Positions 6,868-16,103 are shown, counted from the first letter of the stretch. The stretch is DNA of 64,000 nucleotides from Streptomyces sp. Tue6028 (GCF_002300165.1 NZ_MLCE01000025.1:1-64000); one strand, 5' to 3'. Numbers and translations are program-made. The notes: generated from the sequence alone by a model not told the origin.

Positions 6868-9186
6868 ATGGGACGAGCGGAAGAGAGACGAGCGCGGCAG
6901 GCACGGGGCCGCCGCGCGGCGCCCAAGCGCTCGTCCGGGGCGGGCGCCGCGGGCGCGCCGGCCGGCGGCAAGGGCCGCCGCAGCGGCATACGCCGGTTCG
7001 TCAACTGGAAGACGATCACCGGGACGTTCTTCGGCCTCTGCCTGCTCGGCATGGGCGCCTTCATCGTGCTCTACATGGTCGTCGACGTCCCCAAGGGCAA
7101 CGCGGCCGCACGGCTGCAGAGCAACATCTACAAGTACCGCAACGGCGACGTCCTCGCCCGCACGGGCAAGGTCAACCGTGAGGTCGTGGACCTGTCCAAG
7201 GTGCCGAAGAGCGTCCAGAAGACCTTCGTCGCCGCCGAGAACAAGTCCTTCTACAAGGACTCCGGCGTCGACCTCAAGGGCACCGCCCGCGGCCTGATCA
7301 ACACCCTGTCGGGCAAGGGCAAGCAGGGCGGCTCGACGATCACCCAGCAGTACGTCAAGAACTACTACCTGAGCCAGGACCAGACCGTCACGCGCAAGCT
7401 GAAGGAACTGGTCATCTCCCTGAAGGTGGACCGCCAGAAGTCCAAGGACGACATCCTCGCGGGCTACATCAACACCAGCTACTACGGCCGCAACGCCTAC
7501 GGCATCCAGGCCGCGGCGCAGGCGTACTACCGCGTCGACGCGAGCGAACTCTCCGTCGCGCAGGGCGCCTACCTCGCCTCGCTGCTCCAGGCCCCGAGCC
7601 AGTACGACTGGGGCGTCGCGACGGAGACCGGCAAGAAGCTGGTCACGGCCCGCTGGAACTACACCCTCGACAACATGGTCGAACAGGGCTGGCTGGACTC
7701 CGGCAAGCGCCAGGAGATGAAGTTCCCCGTGCCGAAGGACCCGCAGGGCGCCCCCGGCATGGAGGGCCAGACCGGCTACCTGGTCAAGTCCGCCGAGAAC
7801 GAGCTGGCCAAGCAACTCGTCAGCGACGGAACGGCCTCCGACCTGGACCAGGCCCAGGCGATGGTGGAGGCCGGCGGCTGGACCATCACCCTCAACATCG
7901 ACAAGAAGAAGCAGGCCCTGCTGGAGAAGACCGTCAAGGCGCAGCTCACCAGCAAGCTGGACCCGAAGAAGCGCAAGGTCGACGGCAACATCCAGGCCGG
8001 TGCCGTCTCCGTCGACCCGAAGAACGGCAGGGTCCTCGCGATGTACGGCGGCAAGGACTACTTCAAGCACTACTACAACAACGCCACGCGCCGGGACTAC
8101 CAGGTCGCCTCGACCTTCAAGCCGCTGATCTTCGCCGCCGCCCTGGACGAGGAGGCCAAGACGCAGCGCGACAGGCCCATCACGGCGAACACGGTCTACG
8201 ACGGCACGAACCGCCGGCCCGTCGTCGGCAGCGACATCGGCTTCGCCCCGCCGAACGAGGACGAGCACAGCTACGGCGACGTCACCGTGCAGACCGCGAT
8301 GAACAAGTCCATCAACTCCGTCTTCGCGCAGATGGGCGTCGACGTCGGCATGGACGAGGTCCTGAAGGTCGCGGACAAGCTCGGCATGGACACCAAGGGT
8401 CTCGATACGGTGCCCGCCCAGACCCTCGGCTCCATGGGCGCGAGCCCGCTGGAGATGGCCGGCGTCTACGCCACGCTCGACAACCACGGCAAGAAGGTCA
8501 CCCCGGCCATCGTCGCCAAGGCCGAGCACAAGGACCGTTCGGTCGACTTCCCCGACCCGATCGGCGACCAGGTCATCAGCGAGGAGGCGGCCGACACCGT
8601 CACCTCGGTGCTGACCGGCGTGGTCGACGACGGTACGGCCAGGACGTCCGTGCGGGACAACCCGTCCCGCGGCGGTCAGCAGGTCGCGGGCAAGACGGGT
8701 ACGTCCGACAACAACAAGTCGGCCTGGTTCACCGGCTACACGCCGGACCTGGTCACCTCGGTCGGCCTGTTCGGCGAAGCCGCGGTCGGCACCGCCGAAG
8801 CGGGCAAGCACGTCTCCATGAAGGGCGCCACCGGCCTCGTCGCCGAGGGCGGCCGCGTCAACGGCGGTGGCTTCCCGGCGCAGATCTGGGCGGCGTACAC
8901 CTTCGACGCGCTGGACGGCAAGGTCAGCAAGTTCGACCTGAACACCACGTCGGGCGCGGCGGTGGAGCCCACCGAGACGCCCACGGCCACGCGGACGCCG
9001 TCGAGCACCCCCTCGTCGACACCGACCACCGAGGAGCCGTCGACCGAGCCGCCGACGAGCAGCAGTCCGCCGTCTCCGACGGACGAGCCGACGACGACCG
9101 AGCCGACGACCACGAAGCCGGCCACGCCGACGGGGACGCCGACCGACGGAATTCCGGACAATCCCTTCGATCCGGACAGTCAATAG
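6868..9186 (+). CDS. class A penicillin-binding protein (transglycosylase/transpeptidase)
   Basis: A 772-residue bifunctional peptidoglycan synthase. A basic cytoplasmic tail (1-45) precedes one membrane segment (about 50-74). The GT51 domain (about 85-290) has its catalytic Glu at 124 in AAENKSFYKDSG and the GGSTITQQYVKN motif. The transpeptidase domain (about 375-690) shows all three signatures: STFK (Ser415), SIN (481-483) and KTGT (609-612). The C-terminus (about 700-770) is a Thr/Pro/Ser/Glu-rich tail typical of actinobacterial class A PBPs. It acts outside the membrane on lipid II. Transcribed alone, with a strong hairpin right after the stop. Confidence 0.96.
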   Translation: MGRAEERRARQARGRRAAPKRSSGAGAAGAPAGGKGRRSGIRRFVNWKTITGTFFGLCLLGMGAFIVLYMVVDVPKGNAAARLQSNIYKYRNGDVLARTGKVNREVVDLSKVPKSVQKTFVAAENKSFYKDSGVDLKGTARGLINTLSGKGKQGGSTITQQYVKNYYLSQDQTVTRKLKELVISLKVDRQKSKDDILAGYINTSYYGRNAYGIQAAAQAYYRVDASELSVAQGAYLASLLQAPSQYDWGVATETGKKLVTARWNYTLDNMVEQGWLDSGKRQEMKFPVPKDPQGAPGMEGQTGYLVKSAENELAKQLVSDGTASDLDQAQAMVEAGGWTITLNIDKKKQALLEKTVKAQLTSKLDPKKRKVDGNIQAGAVSVDPKNGRVLAMYGGKDYFKHYYNNATRRDYQVASTFKPLIFAAALDEEAKTQRDRPITANTVYDGTNRRPVVGSDIGFAPPNEDEHSYGDVTVQTAMNKSINSVFAQMGVDVGMDEVLKVADKLGMDTKGLDTVPAQTLGSMGASPLEMAGVYATLDNHGKKVTPAIVAKAEHKDRSVDFPDPIGDQVISEEAADTVTSVLTGVVDDGTARTSVRDNPSRGGQQVAGKTGTSDNNKSAWFTGYTPDLVTSVGLFGEAAVGTAEAGKHVSMKGATGLVAEGGRVNGGGFPAQIWAAYTFDALDGKVSKFDLNTTSGAAVEPTETPTATRTPSSTPSSTPTTEEPSTEPPTSSSPPSPTDEPTTTEPTTTKPATPTGTPTDGIPDNPFDPDSQ

Positions 9187-9196
9187 CGTGCGGAAG

Positions 9197-9223
9197 GGGC
9201 ACCCGGTGATCCACCGGGTGCCC
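9197..9223 (+). terminator. terminator of the PBP gene
   Basis: Perfect 12-bp stem (9197-9208 with 9212-9223) and an ATC loop, 10 nt after the PBP stop codon. Confidence 0.85.
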
Positions 9224-9287
9224 GCGGCCGGGGAGGCCCTGGTCACCGCCGCACGGAGAGCCGATCTCCCTGCCGGGACGGTGAGTT

Positions 9288-9332
9288 GAGCCTGCCCCCG
9301 GCCCGTGGAGAGCGGGGCGTGGGGGCAGGCTC
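9288..9332. terminator. second hairpin between PBP and beta-glucosidase genes
   Basis: GAGCCTGCCCCC (9288-9299) pairs perfectly with 9321-9332, 12 bp, with an inner loop of 21 nt. It can act on either strand between these convergent genes. Confidence 0.6.
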
Positions 9333-9335
9333 CGC

Positions 9336-9375
9336 GTGGCGGCACCGTGCGGGGCGGGCAGGGTGGTGCCGCCAC
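9336..9375 (-). terminator. terminator of the beta-glucosidase gene
   Basis: GTGGCGGCACC (9336-9346) pairs perfectly with 9365-9375 (11 bp, 18-nt loop), starting 9 nt after the minus-strand stop codon. Confidence 0.6.
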
Positions 9376-9384
9376 CCGGTCCGG

Positions 9385-10824
9385 TCAGGCGCCGGGCAGG
9401 ACGCCGGTGCGGGCCACCTCGGAGTACCAGCGGGCGCTGGCCTTGGGGATGCGGGTGCCCGTCGGGTAGTCGACGTAGACGGCGCCGAAGCGCTTGCTGT
9501 AGCCGTACCCCCACTCGAAGTTGTCCAGCAGCGACCACAGGAAGTAGCCGCGTACGTCCGCGCCGTCGGTGATGGCCTGGTGCACGGCGGCCAGGTGGCC
9601 GCGCACATAGGCGATCCGGTCGGGGTCGTTGACCTTGCCGGAGGGGTCGGCGTAGTCGTCGAAGGCCGCCCCGTTCTCCGTGATGACCAGCGGCAGGGTG
9701 GGGAATTCGGATGCCACCCGGCGCAGCAGGTCGTACAGGCCGGTGGGATCGACGGCCCAGCCCATGGCGGTGGTGTCGCCGGGGGGCTGGTGGAAGGCGA
9801 CCAGGTCCGCTCCGGGCCAGGGGCTGTGCGTGCTCCTGCCGTGTCCGTCCGCGTTGTGCGTGCCGCTGCCGTCCGCCTCCGAGACCAGCGTGGGCGTGTA
9901 GTAGTTGATGCCGAGGAAGTCCAGGGGCTGGTTGATCTGCCGGAGGTCGCCGTCGCGTACGAAGGACCAGCCGGTCAGGGCCGCCGTGTCCTTGAGGAGG
10001 TCCTCCGGGTAGGCGCCCTGCAGCATCGGGCCGGTGAAGACCCGGTTGGCGAGCGCGTCGATCCGGCGGGCGGCGTCGGTGTCGGCGTCGCTGCCGGTGA
10101 GCGGGCGCACCTCGTGGAAGTTCAGCGTGACCGAGCACTGGGCGTCGGCGGGAAGCGCGCCGCGCAGTGCCTGGACGGCCAGCCCGTGCCCCAGGTTGAG
10201 GTGGTGGGCGGCGCGCAGGGCGGCGACCGGGTCGGTGCGGCCGGGGGCGTGGACACCGGAGCCGTAGCCGAGGAAGGCGCTGCACCAGGGCTCGTTGAGC
10301 GTCGTCCAGGTCGTCACCCGGTCGCCGAGGGCGTCCGCCGCGATGGCCGCGTACTCGGCGAACCGCTCGGCCGTGACGCGCTCGGGCCAGCCTCCCGCGT
10401 CCTCCAACTCCTGCGGCAGATCCCAGTGGTAGAGCGTGGCCACGGGCGTGATGCCCTTGGCCAGCAGCTCGTCGACGAGCCGGCGGTAGAAGTCCAGGCC
10501 CTTCTGGACGGCGGGGCCGCGGCCGGTGGGCTGGATCCGGGGCCAGGCGAGGGAGAAGCGGTAGGCGCCGAGGCCGAGGTCGGCCAGGAGCGCGACGTCC
10601 TCGCGCCAGCGGTGGTAGTGATCCGTGGCGATGTCGCCGGTGTCGCCGTTGCGGACGCGGCCGGGGGTGCGGGCGTAGACGTCCCAGATGGAGGGGGTGC
10701 GGCCGTCTTCGGCGGTAGCGCCCTCGATCTGGTACGAGGCGGTCGCGGAGCCCCAGAGGAAGCCGTCGGGGAAGGTTCGGGCCGCGTCCGGGGCAGATCC
10801 GCCATGTCGTGCTGCGGTGACCAC
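9385..10824 (-). CDS. GH1 beta-glucosidase
   Basis: A 479-residue cytoplasmic glycoside hydrolase family 1 enzyme. The N-terminal signature FPDGFLWGSATASYQIEGA is intact, the acid/base Glu178 lies in TLNEPW and the nucleophile Glu383 in ITENGAA. It should release glucose from cellobiose or other beta-glucosides after import. The GTG at 10824 is chosen because GAGAGG lies 6 nt upstream; longer readings enter the permease gene. It is the last gene of the binding protein-permease-permease cluster, 109 nt after the second permease, so uptake and hydrolysis are likely co-induced under the LacI regulator. No MsiK-like ATPase is encoded here; Streptomyces sugar importers usually borrow one from elsewhere. 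Confidence 0.95.
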   Translation of the reverse strand: MVTAARHGGSAPDAARTFPDGFLWGSATASYQIEGATAEDGRTPSIWDVYARTPGRVRNGDTGDIATDHYHRWREDVALLADLGLGAYRFSLAWPRIQPTGRGPAVQKGLDFYRRLVDELLAKGITPVATLYHWDLPQELEDAGGWPERVTAERFAEYAAIAADALGDRVTTWTTLNEPWCSAFLGYGSGVHAPGRTDPVAALRAAHHLNLGHGLAVQALRGALPADAQCSVTLNFHEVRPLTGSDADTDAARRIDALANRVFTGPMLQGAYPEDLLKDTAALTGWSFVRDGDLRQINQPLDFLGINYYTPTLVSEADGSGTHNADGHGRSTHSPWPGADLVAFHQPPGDTTAMGWAVDPTGLYDLLRRVASEFPTLPLVITENGAAFDDYADPSGKVNDPDRIAYVRGHLAAVHQAITDGADVRGYFLWSLLDNFEWGYGYSKRFGAVYVDYPTGTRIPKASARWYSEVARTGVLPGA

Positions 10825-10933
10825 GTAGATCCTCTCAAGGGGGTGTGTCGCGGGGGTGCGAAGAAACAGAGATACGGATGAGGGGGGCGGCCTGGTGGCC
10901 GGGCGCCGGGCCGGTGCGGAAGGCCGGCCGGCG

Positions 10934-11854
10934 TCAGCCCTTGACGGCGCCGGCCATGATCCCGCTGACGATCTGGCGGCCGAAGACGATGAACATCGCC
11001 AGCAGCGGCAGGGTGCCCAGCAGCGCACCCGCCATGATCAGTGACTGGTCGCGGACATAGCCGGCGCTGAGCTGGGTGAGGGCGACCGGGACGGTCGGGT
11101 TCGTCATGTCGAGCACCACGAAGGGCCAGAAGAAGTCGTTCCACGCGTGCACGAACGTGATCATGAACAGGACCGCCATCGCGGGCCGCGCGACCGGAAG
11201 CACGATGCTCCAGAAGATCCGCAGCGAGTGCGCGCCGTCCACGCGTCCCGCCTCGACGAGCTCGTCCGGCAGCGCCTCGGAGAGGTACTGCCGCATGAAG
11301 AACACCCCGACCGCGCTCACCAGCGTGGGGAAGATGACGGCGGGCAGCTGCTGCGACCAGCCGAGCTCCGACATCATCATGAAGAGCGGTACGACGCCGA
11401 GCTGCGGCGGCACCATCATGGTGCCGATCACCAGCGTGAGCAGGATGTTGCGTCCCTTGAACCGCAGTTTGGCGAAGGCGAAGCCCGCCAGCGTCGCGAA
11501 CAGCACCGTGGACAGCGCGATGACCCCGGCCACGATCAGACTGTTGATCATGGCCTTCCCCATCGCCGCCTCGTCCCACGCGCGGGCGAGGTTGCTGAAC
11601 AGGTTGGGGCCGGGCAGGAACGGCGGAGGCGTCTGGCTGACCCGGGTGTTGTCCGTGGAGGCCGCCACCATCGTCCAGTACAGCGGGAAGATCGACACGA
11701 TCGCCATGACGGCGAGCAGGACGTAGGCGAGCGGGCCGGCGTGATGCTGGCGGCCGGCGCGTATGCGCAGCAGCCGACGGCCGGTGCGAGGGGTTTTCGG
11801 GGCGGAGGTCCGGACCGGGGCGTCCGTGCGGACCGGGAGGGAGTTGACGGTCAT
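10934..11854 (-). CDS. carbohydrate ABC transporter permease (MalG type)
   Basis: A 306-residue inner-membrane permease of the CUT1 family with six predicted membrane segments, beginning with AYVLLAVMAIVSIFPLYWTM. The ATPase-contact EAA loop is EAGRVDGAHSLRIFWSIVLP, about 85 residues from the C-terminus. It pairs with the MalF-type permease whose stop lies 12 nt upstream. The operon supplies the binding protein and the sugar-cleaving GH1 enzyme but no ATPase. Confidence 0.93.
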   Translation of the reverse strand: MTVNSLPVRTDAPVRTSAPKTPRTGRRLLRIRAGRQHHAGPLAYVLLAVMAIVSIFPLYWTMVAASTDNTRVSQTPPPFLPGPNLFSNLARAWDEAAMGKAMINSLIVAGVIALSTVLFATLAGFAFAKLRFKGRNILLTLVIGTMMVPPQLGVVPLFMMMSELGWSQQLPAVIFPTLVSAVGVFFMRQYLSEALPDELVEAGRVDGAHSLRIFWSIVLPVARPAMAVLFMITFVHAWNDFFWPFVVLDMTNPTVPVALTQLSAGYVRDQSLIMAGALLGTLPLLAMFIVFGRQIVSGIMAGAVKG

Positions 11855-11866
11855 GACGGCTCCTGG

Positions 11867-12862
11867 TCAGGGCGTGCGGGGGCGCAGCCGGCGGATCAGG
11901 CGCTGCGCCGCGAAGACGAGGATGAGCAGCAGGAACATCGCCCAGGCGACGGTCGCCGCGCGGCCCATCTGGTAGTTCTTCCAGCCCTCCTCGTACAGCA
12001 GCAGACCCAGCGTCTGGTACTGGTTGTCCGCGCCGCCGGTGACCCCGTTGGGCCCCTGGCCGAAGATCAGCGGCTCACCGAACAGCTGGGTGGCGCCGAT
12101 GGTGGAGAGCACGATGGTGAAGACGACGGTGGAGCGGATCCCGGGAACGGTGACATGGGTGAACTGCTTCCACCGAGAGGCGCCGTCGAGGGACGCCGCC
12201 TCGTACCGCTCGGCAGGGATGGCCTGCATGGCCGCCAGGTACAGCAGCGCGTTGTAGCCGGTCCATCGCCAGATCACGATGGTGGAAATGGCCACCTGGG
12301 CGGGCCACTTGTCGGCCTCCCAGTCCAACGGGTCGATGCCGACCCAGCCGAGCACCCAGTTGATCATGCCGAAGTCGCGTTCGAAGAGCATGGTGAACAC
12401 GAGGGCGGCCGCGCCGACCGAGGTGGCGTAGGGCACCAGTGACGCGACGCGGAAGAACAGCGAGGCGCGCATCCGGTAGTTGAGCAGGTGCGCCATGCCG
12501 AGCGCCATCAGCAGCTGCGGCACCGTGGAGATGACGCCGATGGTGATGGTGTTCTGCAGCGCGTTCCAGAACCGTGAGTCCTTGAACAGGTCGACGTAGT
12601 TGTCGAACGCCACCCACTGCATGGAGTCGAGGGTGGCCAGTTCCACATGGTGCAGGGAGATCCACGCCGTGTAGACGAGGGGGTAGAAGCTGAACGCGGC
12701 GAAGACCACGAAGAACGGCGCGACGAACGCATACGGCGCGCCCTTGAGGTCGAGCCGGTGCAGCAGCGCACTGCGCCGCCGGCCCGTCTCCCCGTCGGGG
12801 GTCTTCGTGGGCGGACCTGAACGCTCCTCGCCGGCCAGGGCGTTGGTGGTGGAGGTGGCCAC
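11867..12862 (-). CDS. carbohydrate ABC transporter permease (MalF type)
   Basis: A 331-residue CUT1 permease with about six membrane segments (first: FVAPFFVVFAAFSFYPLVYT) and the EAA loop EAASLDGASRWKQFTHVTVP. The start is GTG at 12862, preceded by AGGAAGGA at good spacing. It lies 90 nt downstream of the binding-protein gene and 12 nt before the MalG-type gene, so the three form one importer. Confidence 0.93.
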   Translation of the reverse strand: MATSTTNALAGEERSGPPTKTPDGETGRRRSALLHRLDLKGAPYAFVAPFFVVFAAFSFYPLVYTAWISLHHVELATLDSMQWVAFDNYVDLFKDSRFWNALQNTITIGVISTVPQLLMALGMAHLLNYRMRASLFFRVASLVPYATSVGAAALVFTMLFERDFGMINWVLGWVGIDPLDWEADKWPAQVAISTIVIWRWTGYNALLYLAAMQAIPAERYEAASLDGASRWKQFTHVTVPGIRSTVVFTIVLSTIGATQLFGEPLIFGQGPNGVTGGADNQYQTLGLLLYEEGWKNYQMGRAATVAWAMFLLLILVFAAQRLIRRLRPRTP

Positions 12863-12952
12863 CGGAATTCCTTCCTGAGAGCGGATGTCTGAGCCGGGCC
12901 CCGGGCGCGCCGGCGGAGTGCGGGCGCGCCCGGGGTGTCGGAAGCCCGAGGG

Positions 12953-14263
12953 TCAGCCGACCGCCTTGTCGATGCGCTCAGCGGTGGTCTTCCACGCCTT
13001 GTCCCGCGACTGGCCCTGCTCGACCAGGGCCAGGCCCTGGGTGAAGGTGTCCTTGATCGTGCCGTCCTTGCGACCGAGGACCTGCTTGTCGGGGATCTCC
13101 TGCGCGGCAGCACCGAAGATCTGGCCGATCGGCGCGTCGCTGAAGTACCCGGAGGTGACGTTCTTGACGTCGTCCTGGTCGAGCGCCTGGCGGGAGGAGG
13201 GGAAGTTGCCCAGCTTCTTGAAGATGTAGGCCTGCTGCTCCGGCGCGGTCAGCCAGGCGACGAGCTTCTGGGCCTCCGCCTTCACCGGACTCTTCTCCAG
13301 CACGCCGAGGAAGGAGCCGCCCCAGTTGGCCCCCTTGGGGGCCCTGGCGACGTCCCACTTGCCCTTGTTCTTCTCACCGGCCTTCTCGCTGATGTGGCTC
13401 AGCATCCACGCGGGGCAGACCGCGGTGGCGAAGGTGCCGTTGGCCAGTCCAGGGTCCCAACCGGGCTGGAACTGGCGCAGCTTCGCGCTCAGCCCGTCGT
13501 CGGCGGCGTCCGCGGCGAGGTTCCAGGCCTGCTTGACGACCGGGTTCTTGTCGTAGATCAGGTCGCCGTTCTCGTTGTAGTACTGCTGCGGGTAGCCGTA
13601 GACCATGGCGTTGAACAGGCCGCTGGAGGAGTCCATGTACGACACGCGGCCGCCCTTGAAGTCCTTCTTGAAGGTGCGGCCGACCTCGACGTACTTCTTC
13701 CAGTCGCCCGCCCACAGCTTGCCGACGGCGTCGCGGTCGGTGGGCAGACCGGCCTTGGCGAAGTAGTCCTTGCGGTAGCACACGGCCATCGGGCCGGCGT
13801 CGGTCCCCAGGCCCAGCACCTTGCCGTCCTCGGTGGTGATCTGGGACTGCTTCCAGGGCAGGAAGTGGTCGGTGCCCGCCGTGCGGGAGAAGTCGGCGAA
13901 CTTGTCGGCCTGCGTCTCGGTGATCTCCTTGGCCCGGCCGATCTCGATGCCCTGGATGTCCTTCAGGCCGTTGCCCGCGGCGAGATGGGTCTGCAGCGCG
14001 GTGTAGTAGGTCTGCTCGTCGCCGGCTATCTCGGCCTTGATCTCGACGTTCGGGTGCTCCTTCTCGTACTGCTCGAGAAGGCCCGACTCCTTGAAGCCCA
14101 TCACCCCGAACATGCCCATGGTGATGACGGTCTTGCCGTCCTTCTTGCCACCGCCCGTGACCGAGCCGTCACTGCCGCCGCAGCCGGCGACGAGCGCCAA
14201 CGCGCATACGGCCGCAGCTGCTGACGCCAGCCTCTTTCTGCCGAACGAACCGGGACTGCTCAT
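12953..14263 (-). CDS. sugar ABC transporter substrate-binding lipoprotein
   Basis: A 436-residue extracellular binding lipoprotein of the CUT1 family. The signal peptide ends in the lipobox LVAG|C (Cys28). The body has the bilobed binding-protein pattern (VITMGMFGVMGFKESGLLEQ, FPSSRQALDQDDV). The ATG at 14263 is preceded by AGGAGGAG. It opens the uptake operon and is the target of the paired operators 80-125 bp upstream. The partner GH1 enzyme suggests a beta-glucoside or cello-oligosaccharide ligand. It resembles the Streptomyces CebE system in layout, but the operator is not the known CebR box. Confidence 0.92.
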   Translation of the reverse strand: MSSPGSFGRKRLASAAAAVCALALVAGCGGSDGSVTGGGKKDGKTVITMGMFGVMGFKESGLLEQYEKEHPNVEIKAEIAGDEQTYYTALQTHLAAGNGLKDIQGIEIGRAKEITETQADKFADFSRTAGTDHFLPWKQSQITTEDGKVLGLGTDAGPMAVCYRKDYFAKAGLPTDRDAVGKLWAGDWKKYVEVGRTFKKDFKGGRVSYMDSSSGLFNAMVYGYPQQYYNENGDLIYDKNPVVKQAWNLAADAADDGLSAKLRQFQPGWDPGLANGTFATAVCPAWMLSHISEKAGEKNKGKWDVARAPKGANWGGSFLGVLEKSPVKAEAQKLVAWLTAPEQQAYIFKKLGNFPSSRQALDQDDVKNVTSGYFSDAPIGQIFGAAAQEIPDKQVLGRKDGTIKDTFTQGLALVEQGQSRDKAWKTTAERIDKAVG

Positions 14264-14339
14264 GGGTCTCCTCCTAGGCGGCGGCGCGGGCGCGTCGAAT
14301 TGACACGCTTTGCGACGACTACTGCGGCTCTGGTGGGGT

Positions 14340-14390
14340 GGTGGGAACGTGCCCATCGATGCCTAAAGAAAAAGTGGGCACGTTCCCACC
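14340..14390. promoter_or_regulatory. paired LacI operators
   Basis: GGTGGGAACGTGCCCA (14340-14355) and its exact reverse complement (14375-14390) form a 16-bp perfect inverted repeat. Each arm contains a pseudo-palindromic 14-mer, TGGGAACGTGCCCA and TGGGCACGTTCCCA, centred 33 bp apart, about three helical turns. The central CG and symmetric arms are typical of LacI-family sites. They lie between the importer operon and the divergent lacI gene. Confidence 0.85.
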
Positions 14391-14577
14391 GACGCATGGC
14401 AGACTCACTGCATCGAGCCGATCTGTCAATGACTTGAACACGACGAAGGGAGATTGCCCCGGCCGTCGCGTTCGTCGTTCCTGGACGGCGCAGGGCCCGG
14501 CCGACAGCGGCGTCTGCAAGAATCGGTGCTGGTCATCAGTGCGGCCGACGCTGCCGCGGCTGCCGGGAGGGGAGCGC

Positions 14578-15588
14578 ATGGCTGGGAATCGCCGTCCGAC
14601 GATCAAGACCGTCGCCGCCCGTGCCGGCGTGGGCAGGACGACGGTGTCCCGGGTCGTCAACGGCTCGGAGCTGGTCAGTGCCGACGCCCGGGCCAGGGTC
14701 CTGGCGGCGATCAAGGAACTCAACTACGTACCCAACACGGTCGCCCGCGGTCTCGTGACCAGCCGCACCGACGCGGTGGCCCTGGTCATCCCGGAATCGG
14801 CGAGCCGACTCGGCTCGGAACCGTTCTTCGCCGCGCTGATCCGAGGTGTCAGCGAAGCCCTCGCCGACAGCCGGACGCAGCTGCAGCTGATGCTCGTCCG
14901 CGACCAGGCCGAGCGGGAGCAGCTCACCGAGTCGGTGGCGGCACGCCGCGTGGACGGCGTCCTGCTGGTCTCCGTCCACGCCGACGATCCGCTGCCCGGG
15001 ATGTTGGAGGACCTCGGCCTGCCCACCGTGCTGGCCGGGCGCCGTGACGTCGGCGAGCGGCTGAGTTACGTGCACGCCGACAACGCCGGCGGGGCGGCGG
15101 AGGCCGTGCGGCACCTGCTGAGCAGCGGACGCACCAAGATCGCCACGATTGCCGGCCCGCTGGACATGGACGTCGGCCGCAGCCGACTCGAAGGCTGGCG
15201 CACCGCCCATCGCGAAGCGGGCGCGCCTGCGAGCGAAGTCCTGGTCGAGACCGGCGACTTCAGCTGGGAGAGCGGCCGCCGAGCGATGTATTCGCTTCTT
15301 GAACGCGCCCCTGATCTGGACGCCGTGTTCGCCGCCTCCGACCTCATGGCGCTCGGAGCCCTGGAAGAACTGCGCCGCCGACAGCGGCAGGTGCCCGGCG
15401 ACGTCGCCGTCGTCGGATTCGAGGACTCGCTCGCCCGCTATGCCCACCCGCCCCTGACGACGGTGCGCCAGCCGGTGGAGGAACTGGGCCGCACGATGGT
15501 CCGGATCCTCACCGAGATCACCCGACACGGTGCGCCCCGGCAGCAGGTGACGCTGCCGACGGAATTGGTGGTGCGCGAGTCGGCCTAG
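14578..15588 (+). CDS. LacI-family regulator of the beta-glucoside operon
   Basis: A 336-residue repressor. The helix-turn-helix and hinge (about 8-60) read IKTVAARAGVGRTTVSRVVN and YVPNTVARGLVT; the rest is a periplasmic-binding-protein-like sensor domain ending with the GxxSLARYAHPPLTTVRQP pattern (here GFEDSLARYAHPPLTTVRQP). The ATG at 14578 has GGGAGGGG just upstream; the longer frame crosses the operators. It is divergent from the sugar-uptake operon and most likely controls it, and itself, through the paired 14-bp sites. The inducer is probably the imported disaccharide. Confidence 0.93.
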   Translation: MAGNRRPTIKTVAARAGVGRTTVSRVVNGSELVSADARARVLAAIKELNYVPNTVARGLVTSRTDAVALVIPESASRLGSEPFFAALIRGVSEALADSRTQLQLMLVRDQAEREQLTESVAARRVDGVLLVSVHADDPLPGMLEDLGLPTVLAGRRDVGERLSYVHADNAGGAAEAVRHLLSSGRTKIATIAGPLDMDVGRSRLEGWRTAHREAGAPASEVLVETGDFSWESGRRAMYSLLERAPDLDAVFAASDLMALGALEELRRRQRQVPGDVAVVGFEDSLARYAHPPLTTVRQPVEELGRTMVRILTEITRHGAPRQQVTLPTELVVRESA

Positions 15589-15598
15589 GCCCGACCTA

Positions 15599-15772
15599 GG
15601 GCCTGCCTGACCATTCCCGCCTGCCCGGCGACGCCATGCATGCACGCTCGCCGCACCGGACACAGCCCCAAGTGCATCCCGTACGAGGGGCTGCCGTCCG
15701 GCGTGCCGAGCGCACGCACCTGACCCCGCCGAGCCGCGCTTCGGGCGACGCCGCGAATCGTCAGACAGGCCC
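15599..15772. mobile_element. MITE-like 174-bp element with terminal inverted repeats
   Basis: The left end GGGCCTGCCTGACCATTC (15599-15616) and the right end (15755-15772, reverse complement GGGCCTGTCTGACGATTC) match at 16 of 18 positions. The 174 bp between carry no convincing gene. It starts 11 bp after lacI and abuts an IS982-type remnant. Likely a non-autonomous element or the ends of a deleted IS. Confidence 0.5.
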
Positions 15773-15945
15773 TGGATGAATGATGCGAAGTGTTAGTGGT
15801 CATGGGCGGTCAGCGAGCGCATGACGGGCTGGCCGGTGTGGTCGTTGTGCCAGATCGCGCTGGTCAGGGCGAGGATGCGTTGGAGGACGCGGGCCATCAC
15901 TCCGCCCGGGGGCGGGCCCTGGTGGCGTTCGAACAGCAGTGAGGT
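15769..15945 (-). pseudogene. 3' end of an IS982-family transposase gene (remnant)
   Basis: Reading the minus strand from about 15945 to the TAA at 15793 gives a truncated transposase C-terminus: FERHQG, then GVMARVLQRILALTSAIWHN and PVMRSLTAHDH. This matches the C-terminal motif of IS982-type transposases abundant in Streptomyces (recalled pattern: LQR-L-L-AAIWHN--TG-PV-RSL-AYDH). The rest of the gene is missing: upstream sequence on this strand does not continue the domain. The non-coding IS end (ttcgcatcattcatcc on the minus strand) follows the stop. A second copy of the same end lies at 17892-17925 in opposite orientation. Confidence 0.7.
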
Positions 15946-16103
15946 CTTGCGATTCGGATCCCCGGGTCACGATTGTTGGAGCCGGGAGCGGTGCGGGGCG
16001 TCGCCCCGGGCACCGGAGCGTCGGCAGGGACGGCCACCACGGATCTGTTCGAGTTGCGTAGGCGCAGCGGCATCAGTCCGGCGGGTGATGGCCGCCGTGC
16101 CCA

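Noticed and set aside
9385..15588. Naming the sugar operon cebEFG-bglC-cebR
   Set aside because: The operator and the regulator N-terminus differ from CebR as I recall it, so only the general layout is shared.
15585..15803. 72-residue frame across the MITE-like element
   Set aside because: It covers only repeat ends and IS sequence and has no recognisable motif.
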